A stretch of 44,218 nucleotides of DNA from a bacterium. Lineage in GTDB: Bacteria; Patescibacteriota; Minisyncoccia; JAUYLV01. Below, piece after piece: positions 31,501 to 39,765 of the stretch; the stretch's first letter is position 1, and every line of letters begins with the position of its first letter. The position numbers were made by a program, and so were the translations under genes. The stretch is taken from positions 1 to 44,218 of the forward strand of contig JAUSGO010000015.1 of NCBI GenBank assembly GCA_030649025.1. The letters run 5' to 3'. Below the pieces are notes generated by a model, which was not told the DNA's origin, did not search any database, and was given only the letters and a program-made list of their open reading frames with translations.

Positions 31501-33378
31501 ATGAAAAACCTTACGGGACTTACAATCGCGATGTGCCAAATGCCGGTTCTGCCCGGCCAGCCGCGGCATAACATCGACTACATGATCGAGGAAATGCGCG
31601 CGGCCGAAGAAAGAGAAGCGGACTTTATCGTCTTTCCCGAGATGGTCGATGGATATCTCAAAGGAGATCTCTACGACGACAAAGCATATTTGCGCGACGT
31701 TGCCCGCCAGAACGATCGCTTCTGCCAAGCAACTCTCGGAAAGCGCATCACCGCGATCTTTGGAAGCACGGACATCACGGAAGGAAAGGTTGGGGAAGAC
31801 GGCAGACTGCGTAAGTCGAACGCCGCCCTGGTCGCGCGAAATGGGCAATGGCTGCACCGTACCCATAAATTTCTGCAGCCGAATTACCGCTTCTTCGATG
31901 ACGACCGGTACTTTTTCTCGCTTCGGAAAAAACTCATGGAACAGATGGATCGGGCTCGATGCACAGAAAAATCCGCGCCCGATATCCATGGCCTTTTCCC
32001 GGTTTTCGAAGTTGAAACGCGCATCGGCGCACTTCGTGCAGGCATAATACTCTGCGAGGATATGTGGCACGAAGACTACGCTTTCAACCCCACGCAATAT
32101 CTTATGGAAAACGGCGCAGAACTTATCTTCAACCTCTCCGCCTCTCCCTGGGGCTGGCAAAAGAACCGCAAACGCCATCGGGTCGTAAAGAAGCTCCTGG
32201 ACAAAAACCCCGCATGGTTCTGCTATGTGAATAATACGGGCCTACAGAACAACGGCAAAAATCTTATAGTTTTTGACGGAAGTTCCACCCTGTACAATCC
32301 GGACGGCCGGATCGTCTTTGAGATTCCGCCGTATCGGAAGGGAACTTGTGACGTCGTGCTTTCTGGGTCCATGCCGGCTCTTGCAGAACTTCCGCAGGAT
32401 GATACGAAAGAAATGTATTTGGCAATCCGATGCGCGATACACGAATTCTTCCAAGCATTTCCGCCCGAACGGAGAGTGGTACTGATTGGCTTAAGCGGCG
32501 GCATCGACTCAAGCCTCTCCGCAGCGCTTTTTACAGACGTGCTTGGACCGGAAAACGTCATCGGGGTGCACATGCCCTTTACCTTTACCCAGACGGACAG
32601 CACGAATCTTGCCAAACAAGTAGCGGAAAATCTCGGGATTCACTATGTGGTAAAACCCATCCATGGCATCGTAAAAGCAATATGTGAGGCAACCGGCGCA
32701 AAGCCCGGAACGCTCTCCTACCAAAACGTCCAGGCCCGCGCCCGCATGGAAGTGCTTGCCGCCATGGCACAGGACATGGGCGGTGTATTCTCCGCCAACT
32801 GGAACAAGGTGGAGGGTGGTCAGGGATATGGCACGCTCTACGCCGACATCGCAGGGGCTCTTGCAATTTTAGGAGACCTTGTGAAACGAGAAGAATATCA
32901 ACTTGCCGAGTATTTGAACCGGGCTGTGTACGGCAGAGAGGTGATACCGCGCGAATGTTTCGAGAAAATTCCGACTGCGGAGCTTGCGGACGCACAGCAA
33001 GACCCATTCGATTACGGAAACCTTGAGCGCCGCGGATACCACGACGAGATGATCCGCGCATTCACTGAATTCCGGAAGAATCCCGAGTGGTTTCTGGAGT
33101 GCTTCCTCCTTGATTCGCTTGAAACGGAACTTAAACTGGAAAAAGGAACGCTGCGGCGCCTATTTCCGATAGCCCAAGCGTTTGTCACGGACCTGGAGAA
33201 TCAGTGGAGACAGTTTTTTGGGTCCTACTTCAAGCGAGTTCAGGCGCCCCCGGTAGTGGTGGTAAGCAAGCGGGCGTTCGGATTTGACCTGCGTGAATCG
33301 ATGCTTTCACCTTATTTCACCGACAGATATTATGAACTCAAGAAAAAGGTTGAATCGCGAGACGCACAAAATTCCTGA
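31501..33378 (+). CDS. nadE: Glutamine-dependent NAD+ synthetase
   Basis: Amidates deamido-NAD to NAD, using ammonia from glutamine. Seen in 625 aa: an N-terminal nitrilase-type glutaminase (about 1-270) with Glu in VFPEMVDGY, Lys in RTHKFLQPNY and nucleophile Cys in GIILCEDMW; then the ATP-pyrophosphatase domain with GLSGGIDSSLSAALF (about 330), HMPFTFTQTDSTNLAKQVAENLGI, NVQARARMEVLAAMAQ, NWNKVEGGQGYGTLYADIAGALA. The fused form means no separate glutaminase is needed. AAAGGA lies before ATG. A promoter is not obvious; the 162-bp fold-back element immediately upstream may carry one, or expression may be read-through from pncB. Confidence 0.95.
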   Translation: MKNLTGLTIAMCQMPVLPGQPRHNIDYMIEEMRAAEEREADFIVFPEMVDGYLKGDLYDDKAYLRDVARQNDRFCQATLGKRITAIFGSTDITEGKVGEDGRLRKSNAALVARNGQWLHRTHKFLQPNYRFFDDDRYFFSLRKKLMEQMDRARCTEKSAPDIHGLFPVFEVETRIGALRAGIILCEDMWHEDYAFNPTQYLMENGAELIFNLSASPWGWQKNRKRHRVVKKLLDKNPAWFCYVNNTGLQNNGKNLIVFDGSSTLYNPDGRIVFEIPPYRKGTCDVVLSGSMPALAELPQDDTKEMYLAIRCAIHEFFQAFPPERRVVLIGLSGGIDSSLSAALFTDVLGPENVIGVHMPFTFTQTDSTNLAKQVAENLGIHYVVKPIHGIVKAICEATGAKPGTLSYQNVQARARMEVLAAMAQDMGGVFSANWNKVEGGQGYGTLYADIAGALAILGDLVKREEYQLAEYLNRAVYGREVIPRECFEKIPTAELADAQQDPFDYGNLERRGYHDEMIRAFTEFRKNPEWFLECFLLDSLETELKLEKGTLRRLFPIAQAFVTDLENQWRQFFGSYFKRVQAPPVVVVSKRAFGFDLRESMLSPYFTDRYYELKKKVESRDAQNS

Positions 33379-33397
33379 TACAAACCAAATACAAAAA

Positions 33398-33428
33398 CCC
33401 CGCTCCGTGCACGGAGCGGGGGATTTTT
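33398..33428. terminator. Bidirectional terminator after nadE
   Basis: CCCCGCTCCGTG-CACGGAGCGGGG, perfect 24-bp palindrome, then GATTTTT on the plus strand and TTTTTG on the minus. Its core CGCTCCGTGCACGGAGCG is repeated exactly at 34693-34710. Confidence 0.85.
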
Positions 33429-33442
33429 CTTCATACACGGGA

Positions 33443-34444
33443 TCAGCGCATGGGTGGCGGTATTTTTTCCGTTTTCGGATAGGGGGGGTAGAGTTTCGGG
33501 TCAATGGTGCGCGAAAAACACTTCTCTCCTTTCCCGTGTTCCCAGTTCTGCATCCCAGTCTCTCCGTAAGGCCCATACGCTGGTACGGACATGACTTTGG
33601 GATATCGGGAATCAGAAATGCTTATTACATCAAGCGAGAAAACTCCGCAAAGCTCGAACGACAAATCCCCCGTCCGCCGGTACCCATAAGACACTTGCGT
33701 CTCCGGATCTTGGGGTGCTACAAATCCAGAAATATCATTCTTGAGATCTGAAAGCGTCTCCGGAAGCTTCTCTTTTCTCTGCCAATAATCAATGATCTGA
33801 TATTGCACGGACTGTAGATCCCCTACTCTGCGCTCATCAAACCGTCTCATGCGCTCGCGTTGCGGAGAGCCTGCGATGAAAAACCCTCCTACACTTGCTA
33901 CGGCAACAACCCCAACAATCATCCAGGCAAGATACCGCATCTTTTCTGACAGTAAAGAAGTATCGCGCCGAAGTTCCCAAATATAATAGGTAAAAATAGC
34001 CGCCGCAACAAAAAGAATGACAAGGATCTTCAGAAAAAATCTCGCCGACAACTCCCCGCCCAAATAATTATAGAGCAGGGTAATAAGATCAACGATGATG
34101 GTGATGCCGGCAACAAAGAGCGTGAGGTGCAAAAGCCATTTCCGAATGGCAATCGTGCGCTTTTCCGGATTTGCCAGCATATCGCGCTCCAGAAACCGCA
34201 TCGCCCACAAAAACACGGGGAAGAGAATGACGACCGACGAGAGCGACCAGCGTATAGCATTGACTGTGCCGTAATCTCCGTATGGCGCCTCCAGCGCATC
34301 GGCAAAGAACCTGTTCACGTATTGCCACAAAAGCGCGATGAAGCTTACGGCGCTCGCATACAGCGTGCCAATCATCAGAAGATGTATAAACACATCTTTG
34401 GGCGACGCCTTGGGTCTTGAAAATTTTTCAGTTTGTATGTCCAT
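33443..34444 (-). CDS. DUF5671-like integral membrane protein
   Basis: 333 aa, unknown function. Seen: N-terminal SPKDVFIHLLMIGTLYASAVSFIALLWQYVNRFFAD, which I recognise as the DUF5671 pattern common in Parcubacteria; about five membrane helices in residues 20-190; then a soluble C-terminal domain with DERRVGDLQSVQYQIIDYWQRKEKLPETLSDL, resembling the helix-plus-loop start of type II pseudopilin-like domains, and a Pro-rich tail (KLYPPYPKTEKIPPPMR). The gene is isolated: identical terminator cores lie on both sides and the 135-bp repeat element is 100 bp upstream. No clear promoter. Confidence 0.8.
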   Translation of the reverse strand: MDIQTEKFSRPKASPKDVFIHLLMIGTLYASAVSFIALLWQYVNRFFADALEAPYGDYGTVNAIRWSLSSVVILFPVFLWAMRFLERDMLANPEKRTIAIRKWLLHLTLFVAGITIIVDLITLLYNYLGGELSARFFLKILVILFVAAAIFTYYIWELRRDTSLLSEKMRYLAWMIVGVVAVASVGGFFIAGSPQRERMRRFDERRVGDLQSVQYQIIDYWQRKEKLPETLSDLKNDISGFVAPQDPETQVSYGYRRTGDLSFELCGVFSLDVISISDSRYPKVMSVPAYGPYGETGMQNWEHGKGEKCFSRTIDPKLYPPYPKTEKIPPPMR

Positions 34445-34546
34445 AAATAAGTAATAAAATTACATATTAAACTCTTTAAACTCTGCATTTGGTATTTTAA
34501 AGCTTCAACATCAGAGCAAGTCTATCACAAACATATGTACACGCAA

Positions 34547-34681
34547 ACCCCCACACCTATGGTCTGCAATAAAAACGACATGCGTTTATAACGAAATGGC
34601 TTTTTGAGGACGACCAGTTTTTCTCCAACGAATTTCTTCTTGCGGCGCGGAGCGCCGGTAGCAGACCATAGGTGTGGGGGT
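34547..34681. mobile_element. 135-bp MITE-like unit, ACCCCCAC family
   Basis: Perfect 21-bp terminal inverted repeats beginning ACCCCCACACCTATGG (34547-34567 and 34661-34681). It has the same length, to the base, as the two nested units at 5105-5374 and shares their end core, but the interior is largely different. Inside is a GGCGC-GGA-GCGCC hairpin next to the right arm, the reverse complement of the one in the outer unit at 5105. It is flanked by AA on both sides, a possible 2-bp target duplication. Confidence 0.75.
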
Positions 34682-34684
34682 AAA

Positions 34685-34710
34685 TAAAAAAACGCTCCGT
34701 GCACGGAGCG
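34685..34710 (-). terminator. Intrinsic terminator after the alpha/beta hydrolase gene
   Basis: CGCTCCGTG-CACGGAGCG (34693-34710) followed on the minus strand by seven T, which run into the 135-bp element. Same core as 33398-33421. Confidence 0.8.
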
Positions 34711-34761
34711 GGTTCTCGAGAATGGCTATCGCGCAACTTTGCGTAAGCCCTTTCCGATCCA

Positions 34762-35412
34762 TCATTCATAAAGCTTGATACCATCATCGGGATTTGGATA
34801 GGTGTCGTCTCCCGCAAACGCCCACAAAAATGCTTTACTCAAAATCTTTCCGTTTTCCTCTCCGCGGAACTGGTGGTCGCAGTCCTGCACAATAATAAGC
34901 TCCCGGTTTTTTGTATTCGACGCCCAGTCATATACGGTGTTGGGAAATTCGGTTCCAGCCACCGCGTCGTCTGCTCCGACCGTGATATAGAGTTCCCCGG
35001 AGTACCCGGAAAGTCCGTGTTGCATTGCATCTTTGCCCACATCTGCGGCTGGCGCGATAAGCAGTATCTTCTCAACGCTCGGGAACTCCGACGCAAGGGC
35101 CGCAACGGCGCCCGCTCCTGCGGAAAGACCCACAAGGAATAGACGCGGGGGTTCTGAAAAAGAGATTTCCTGCGCATGTTTCAGGGCATAAGCAATAACT
35201 TCCCGAAGCCGCTCTTTCAAAGATTGTGCGTAGTCAACGCCGGGAACTGCAAAATTGCTTGAACGTATCACCGCCCCGATTCCCTTTTCTATCAGAAATT
35301 GCGCGATCTTTTTGTACTTGCCGTTGTACCCATCCGCATCTCCCCGGTAACCCGGGTAGATGATAATGATGGTATCCGATTTGCAAGGATCTATCATCAA
35401 CTGTTGTTCCAT
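34762..35412 (-). CDS. Alpha/beta-fold hydrolase
   Basis: 216 aa, soluble. Seen: TIIIIYPGYRGDADGYNGKY, an oxyanion-hole type start; nucleophile elbow LFLVGLSAGAGAV (GLSAG, Ser about 95); acid ITVGADDAVAG; and base His in VQDCDHQFRGEENGKIL. The catalytic triad is therefore present. The fold resembles dienelactone hydrolase or serine aminopeptidase S33 relatives; the substrate is not predictable. It is a single-gene unit with its own terminator, divergent from the acyl-CoA dehydrogenase gene. Confidence 0.85.
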   Translation of the reverse strand: MEQQLMIDPCKSDTIIIIYPGYRGDADGYNGKYKKIAQFLIEKGIGAVIRSSNFAVPGVDYAQSLKERLREVIAYALKHAQEISFSEPPRLFLVGLSAGAGAVAALASEFPSVEKILLIAPAADVGKDAMQHGLSGYSGELYITVGADDAVAGTEFPNTVYDWASNTKNRELIIVQDCDHQFRGEENGKILSKAFLWAFAGDDTYPNPDDGIKLYE

Positions 35413-35496
35413 GCGCCCTCCATTTTTTGCTTCTTGCAGTATATGCGAGGATTAAAACGTGTCAACCCGCGCGCTAAAGAAACCATAGCTACCGGC

Positions 35497-35525
35497 TTGT
35501 CATTTATCAAGATTTTTGATAGAGT
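35497..35525 (+). promoter_or_regulatory. Promoter for the acyl-CoA dehydrogenase gene
   Basis: TTGTCA (35497-35502), 17-bp spacer, TAGAGT (35520-35525). The leader would be about 40 nt and includes AAAGGAG before the ATG at 35573. Confidence 0.5.
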
Positions 35526-35572
35526 ACTTTTTTAAGTTCGTTGTCAATTAAAACATATAAAGGAGATTAAAA

Positions 35573-37429
35573 ATGTGCGCACAAGAATCGTCGGCGCTTG
35601 ACGCATTGGGACAGGGCGTGAAGATCGCCGAAAAACATCGAGAAAAAAGGCGGCATGAAGGATTTCTGGCAGAGCTGTGCCACGGAATCGTCGAGTGGCA
35701 GAAGATCTTCCCGTGGCCGGACCGTTCGGGGGAAGACCGAAAAAAGGAAGAACTTGCCATCGCGGACCTGCTTGAATTTCTGCGTAAAACCAACTCGGAG
35801 AACATCGATCAAAATAGGGAAATCCCCTTTCCTCAAATACAGGAAATGTCTCAAAGAGGGTTTTTCGCCCTTAAAGTTCCGGAAAGTCTTGGGGGCAAGG
35901 GGCTGTCGCAGACGAGTTACATTCACTTCATGGAAATTTTGGCAAGCTACTCAAGCGCCATCATGATCCTTGTCTCGGCAGACAATACCATCGGCGCCAA
36001 GTTCGCAATACTGAAATACGGCACATCGGAACAAAAGGCGAAGTACCTGCCGAGTCTTGCAAAGTGGACATCGGGATTTTCGTTCACCGAGGAACTGGTT
36101 GGCTCGGACCCCGCGAGCATGCAAACTCATGCCTTGCGCATAAGAAATGAAAGCGGCAAGCTCCTCGGATACCGCATCTGCGGAGAAAAGTGGTATACGA
36201 CGAATGCCGTCCTTGATGATGGCCGCCCTCTTGCAGACTACTTGGCAGTGGTGGCGCGTATCGTGGATCGCCCCGAAGAAGTTCAAAATTCAGAATGTTA
36301 CGGCATTTTCATTGTGCCAACGAACGCCCGGGGCGTTTCCGTCGGAACAAGAAACGAATTTAGCGGCATGCGCGGTATTTCCAACTCCAACCCCGTATTT
36401 ACGGACGTTTTTGTGGACGCTTCCCAGCGCATCGGCGAAGAGGGCAAGGGATTCCGCATTGCCCTTGAAGCATTAAACACCGGCAGAATCGCCATCGCCG
36501 CAAACTGCGTGGCGCTTGCCAAGCAGGCGCTGGATTGCTCTAGGTGGTATGCCGGAAAACGCCAACAGTGGGGTCGTTCCATTGGAGAACACGAATCGAT
36601 ATCCAAAATGCTCGAGTTTGCCGCATCCCAAATCCTTGCCATGGAAGCTATGACCGAATACGCCGCGCTGCTCACCGACAAAGGCAAAGACGCCCGACTT
36701 GCCGCTGCCGCATGCAAAGTGTTTACATCGGAGCGGGCCTGGACGATCGTGGACAACATGATGCAAATTTTCGGCGGCAGAGGGTACGAAACGTACGCTT
36801 CGCTCTCATGCCGAGAAAAAACTGCGCCGGTGGAGCGCATGTGGCGGGACGCAAGACCCAACAGGATATTTGAAGGCTCAACACAGATTTTGAGCCAATG
36901 GTTCATGCGCGAAGGGTGGGACCGTATGATCGACCGAGGGCGCATCTTTCTCGAAAAAGGCCGGACTTTCAAAAAGTTTTTGACTGCGATCGGTTTTGTT
37001 CCGGATTACCTCGGCCTATTTGAGCCTATTCCCGTTCCCGCACTCAACCTTCCTGCGCGGCTCGAGGAACACATGCGGTTCGTGGAAAGTTGCGCAAGAA
37101 AAAGCGCGAGATGGGGTTTGATCTTCTCGGGAAAATATCGTGATAAACTTCCGAAAAAACAACTCACGCTCGATCGCTTTTTCTGGATACTTGTCGAGTC
37201 CTACGCAATGGCAGTATCTTGCTCCTACGCCAAAAGCCTTGAAGCAGCGCACGGCAAAGAGCCCACGGAACTTGCGGATATGTTCTGCCGGGACGCAAGA
37301 CTTCGCATTGCAGAGCTCTTTAGAAGCCTCAGGAAGAATAACGACGATATGTCGTACGTTATTGGCCAGAAGATACTGGCCGGCGGCTATGGATTTTTAA
37401 GAAAGGGCATCGTCCGGCTTGTAGAATAG
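35573..37429 (+). CDS. Acyl-CoA dehydrogenase family flavoprotein
   Basis: 618 aa. Seen: helical N-terminal domain with FFALKVPESLGGKGLSQTSYIHFMEILASYS (about 95-125), the middle beta domain FSFTEELVGSDPAS (the FxxTE-GSD signature), KWYTTNA, RGVSVGTRNEFSGMRGISNSNPVFTDVFVD, then the C-terminal helical domain with CKVFTSERAWTIVDNMMQIFGGRGYE and RIFEGSTQILSQW, where the Glu lies at the usual catalytic-base position. The extra C-terminal 150 residues are as in very-long-chain ACAD/ACAD9 types, which bind membranes. No beta-oxidation partners are in the window, and CPR bacteria generally lack that pathway, so its role is unclear: lipid tail modification or electron transfer. Strong Shine-Dalgarno. 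Confidence 0.9.
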   Translation: MCAQESSALDALGQGVKIAEKHREKRRHEGFLAELCHGIVEWQKIFPWPDRSGEDRKKEELAIADLLEFLRKTNSENIDQNREIPFPQIQEMSQRGFFALKVPESLGGKGLSQTSYIHFMEILASYSSAIMILVSADNTIGAKFAILKYGTSEQKAKYLPSLAKWTSGFSFTEELVGSDPASMQTHALRIRNESGKLLGYRICGEKWYTTNAVLDDGRPLADYLAVVARIVDRPEEVQNSECYGIFIVPTNARGVSVGTRNEFSGMRGISNSNPVFTDVFVDASQRIGEEGKGFRIALEALNTGRIAIAANCVALAKQALDCSRWYAGKRQQWGRSIGEHESISKMLEFAASQILAMEAMTEYAALLTDKGKDARLAAAACKVFTSERAWTIVDNMMQIFGGRGYETYASLSCREKTAPVERMWRDARPNRIFEGSTQILSQWFMREGWDRMIDRGRIFLEKGRTFKKFLTAIGFVPDYLGLFEPIPVPALNLPARLEEHMRFVESCARKSARWGLIFSGKYRDKLPKKQLTLDRFFWILVESYAMAVSCSYAKSLEAAHGKEPTELADMFCRDARLRIAELFRSLRKNNDDMSYVIGQKILAGGYGFLRKGIVRLVE

Positions 37430-37442
37430 CGGATAACGCCGC

Positions 37443-37469
37443 AACCTCGCTCAACGCGAGGTTTTTTTT
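37443..37469 (+). terminator. Intrinsic terminator after the acyl-CoA dehydrogenase gene
   Basis: AACCTCGC-tcaac-GCGAGGTT running into eight T, 14 bp after the stop. Confidence 0.9.
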
Positions 37470-37586
37470 GTTTATATTAAAATCCGCCAAAATCTTGGCG
37501 AGCTTCTCATCGGAAGATGTTTCTTAGAAATTTTGTATCAACACCCACGCTATCCCCAAAAACGCTTTGTGTGCTACGATGCGTGT

Positions 37587-38078
37587 ATGGAAGTAGAACA
37601 TAAAAAATTACGCATCGGGTGGTTTAGTTTCAGCTGCTGCGAGGATAGCACCATTATGTTCACGGAACTGCTCAACGACCACTTTGAGGAGTGGCTGCCG
37701 CTTCTCGATATTCGCCATGCCAGGGTATTGCAGTCAAAAAATATCCTCGACGAACTCGACGTGGCCTTCATTGAGGGCGCTATCTCATCTGACGAGCAGG
37801 CTCGGCGTGTGCAGGAAATTCGGGAAAAATCAAAAAAAGTGGTTGCCATTGGCAGTTGCGCGGTGATGGGACTGCCTGCCGCACAGCGCAATTTTTTCAA
37901 CCCCCAGCTTACTGCGGAAATTTCTCCCATTCTCACAAAGTTCAACTACCGCCAAAAAGCGGCAAGGCTCGACGAGATTATTTCCGTCGACCATAAAATT
38001 CCCGGCTGCCCTATGAATAATGATGTGTTTTTGACGACGCTTGCGGGGTTACTTAAGGAATTCGGGATTGTGCCGTAA
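37587..38078 (+). CDS. [NiFe] hydrogenase small subunit (short cytosolic type)
   Basis: 163 aa carrying the electron-transfer partner of the NiFe subunit. Seen: IGWFSFSCCEDSTIMFTELL (first cluster cysteines, here adjacent rather than CxxC), DVAFIEGAISSDEQ, VVAIGSCAVMGLPAAQRN and KIPGCPMNNDVF, giving the four cysteines of the proximal [4Fe-4S] cluster. It has only the NuoB-like flavodoxin domain and no C-terminal multi-cluster domain or Tat signal, so it is cytosolic, comparable to group 3 or 4 small subunits. ATG 37587 is used; the earlier TTG at 37533 adds an unlikely leader. The large subunit begins eight bases after the stop. Confidence 0.85.
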   Translation: MEVEHKKLRIGWFSFSCCEDSTIMFTELLNDHFEEWLPLLDIRHARVLQSKNILDELDVAFIEGAISSDEQARRVQEIREKSKKVVAIGSCAVMGLPAAQRNFFNPQLTAEISPILTKFNYRQKAARLDEIISVDHKIPGCPMNNDVFLTTLAGLLKEFGIVP

Positions 38079-38086
38079 AACTATTT

Positions 38087-39376
38087 ATGCATCAGGTTGA
38101 TTTCAATCTTTCGCTGGAAGAGATAACAAAAGTAGAGGGACATGCCCGTCTCGACATTACCGTACGCGGCGGCAAGGTGGTGCAAACCCAGTTTCAAATA
38201 CTGGAGTATAAACGTTTTTATACCCAGGCGATCCGCGGACAGGCGATCATGGGCGTGCCGCAGCTACTCGCGCGCATCTGCGGTACTTGTTCCAATGCGC
38301 ATCTCATGGCCAGCATCGAGGCTATAGAACATGGGCTTGGCATAATACCCTCGCCTCAGACCATGGCGCTTCGGAGACTTACTGTAAACGGCCTTATTAT
38401 TCGCGACCACGCACTGCACTTATATCTGTTCGTGATGCCCGACTTATTCAACCGCGACTCGCTTCTGCAGTTCGATGAAAAAAACCCGGAAGAACACGAA
38501 ATCTTACATGATGCATTTGCGGTGAAATCGGCGGGAAACCACCTCTCGATGCTCGTTGCGGGACGCTCCGTGCACGCGCCATACCCTACTATCGGTGGAT
38601 TCCTGCACACACCCGAGAAAAAAGACATACCGGCAGTGGTTGAAGAGTTACAAAAAGTGCGCCCGGCAGTGCTGCGGCTTATCGACCTTTTTATGAACAG
38701 AAGGTTCGTTTTTGAGCGCAAAACGCAGTATGTCGCGCTTTTGAGCGACACATACGGATATCTTGAAGGAGAGCTCCATAATTCAAAAGGCGTGGTAATA
38801 CCCGAGCAAAACCTGCGGGAACACTTGGAGCACGTGGTTGTTCCCTACTCCGAGGCTTCTGCATATATTTTTGAGGGTGAAATGTATCGTGTGGGAGCTC
38901 TCTCTCGCATGAACCTCGCAAAAGAAAAACTACACCCTGCAACCAAGCGCGATGCGAATGGGGCCATAAGCATTTTTCCATCGGACAACGTGCATGACAT
39001 GAATCTGGCGCAAGCTATAGAAATTCTCCAGGCGATCGATGAATCGCTTGATGTGCTCAAAACCGAATTTCTCCCGGAGATGCCGCAAAAGCCTGTATAT
39101 CGCGAGAGCGTGGGCATTGGCGTGGTAGAAGCGCCCCGCGGCGTACTATTCCATAAGCTGTACCTTACCGCTGACGGAAAAGTCCGGGAAGGAGAAGTGA
39201 TCGTACCCACCGGACAGAATCAAATTCCCATTGAGCGTGACATCGCGCATCTCGTGGAAGAAAATATTACCATGGAGCACGCAGCGCTCTCGCACGAGAT
39301 AGAAAAACTCATCCGCGCATACGACCCGTGTATGAGCTGCGCAGCGCATTTTTTGGAGGTGAATTGGCTTAGCTAG
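38087..39376 (+). CDS. [NiFe] hydrogenase large subunit (cytosolic)
   Basis: 429 aa, holds the NiFe(CN)2CO centre. Seen: KVEGHARLDITV, the N-terminal ligand motif ARICGTCSNAHLMASIEAIE (RxCGxCxxxH, about 62-72), IRDHALHLYLFVMPDL, GVVEAPRGVLFHKLYLTADGKV (EAPRG motif) and C-terminal YDPCMSCAAHF (DPCxxCxxH) followed by LEVNWLS, the short tail expected to be removed by a maturation protease. All four Ni-ligand cysteines are present. The length matches the group 3b alpha subunit. NAD(P)H- or F420-binding subunits are absent here. The stop codon overlaps that of the convergent protease gene (CTAG at 39373-39376). Confidence 0.93.
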   Translation: MHQVDFNLSLEEITKVEGHARLDITVRGGKVVQTQFQILEYKRFYTQAIRGQAIMGVPQLLARICGTCSNAHLMASIEAIEHGLGIIPSPQTMALRRLTVNGLIIRDHALHLYLFVMPDLFNRDSLLQFDEKNPEEHEILHDAFAVKSAGNHLSMLVAGRSVHAPYPTIGGFLHTPEKKDIPAVVEELQKVRPAVLRLIDLFMNRRFVFERKTQYVALLSDTYGYLEGELHNSKGVVIPEQNLREHLEHVVVPYSEASAYIFEGEMYRVGALSRMNLAKEKLHPATKRDANGAISIFPSDNVHDMNLAQAIEILQAIDESLDVLKTEFLPEMPQKPVYRESVGIGVVEAPRGVLFHKLYLTADGKVREGEVIVPTGQNQIPIERDIAHLVEENITMEHAALSHEIEKLIRAYDPCMSCAAHFLEVNWLS

Positions 39377-39759
39377 CCGGCATCGGAGAAACTGGTAAGG
39401 ACCTTCCCGACTTCCTCAATCGCTTGCGCCTCTTTCATGCCCTGAGGTACCCCTATGATGCATAGGGAGAGATTTTTGTGCACCTTGCCAAGTAGCGCCA
39501 GGTGCATGCCAAGATCGTAGTCGTGCACGGAAACGCGGCGCGTGGCACGTATCCGCGAAGGGTCTTTGAAAAGCGTTACGCGCTCAATGCCTTTTACGGT
39601 GTCCATGATCCACCAGGGGTTTTCGGGCGCAAGCCCAAGTTCATTGGGGTCGGTGGGTATAAATTGTATGTTCGGAAATCGTTTTGCAAGCGCCGGCACG
39701 ATCTTGTGCGGGAGAGAATCGCTCTGCAGATCGGCATTGCCAAATACATAAATTCTCAT
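39373..39759 (-). CDS. Hydrogenase maturation protease-like protein (HycI/HybD family)
   Basis: 128 aa. Expected to clip the C-terminal tail of the large subunit after NiFe insertion. Seen: RIYVFGNADLQSDSLPHKIVPAL, in the place of the GNxxxxDDGxG start (Asp14 as candidate nickel ligand), IMDTVKGIERVTLF (Asp53) and VHDYDLGMHLALLGKV (His79), followed by IIGVPQGM, as in HycI. The three ligands are in the expected order; the first motif is weaker than usual. It is convergent to its likely substrate, and is the last gene of the minus-strand hypC unit. Confidence 0.8.
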   Translation of the reverse strand: MRIYVFGNADLQSDSLPHKIVPALAKRFPNIQFIPTDPNELGLAPENPWWIMDTVKGIERVTLFKDPSRIRATRRVSVHDYDLGMHLALLGKVHKNLSLCIIGVPQGMKEAQAIEEVGKVLTSFSDAG

Positions 39760-39765
39760 AGGGGT

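Noticed and set aside
34557-34817. 86-aa minus-strand frame downstream of the alpha/beta hydrolase gene
   Set aside because: It reads through the terminator and the 135-bp element and overlaps the hydrolase C terminus in another frame; no family likeness.
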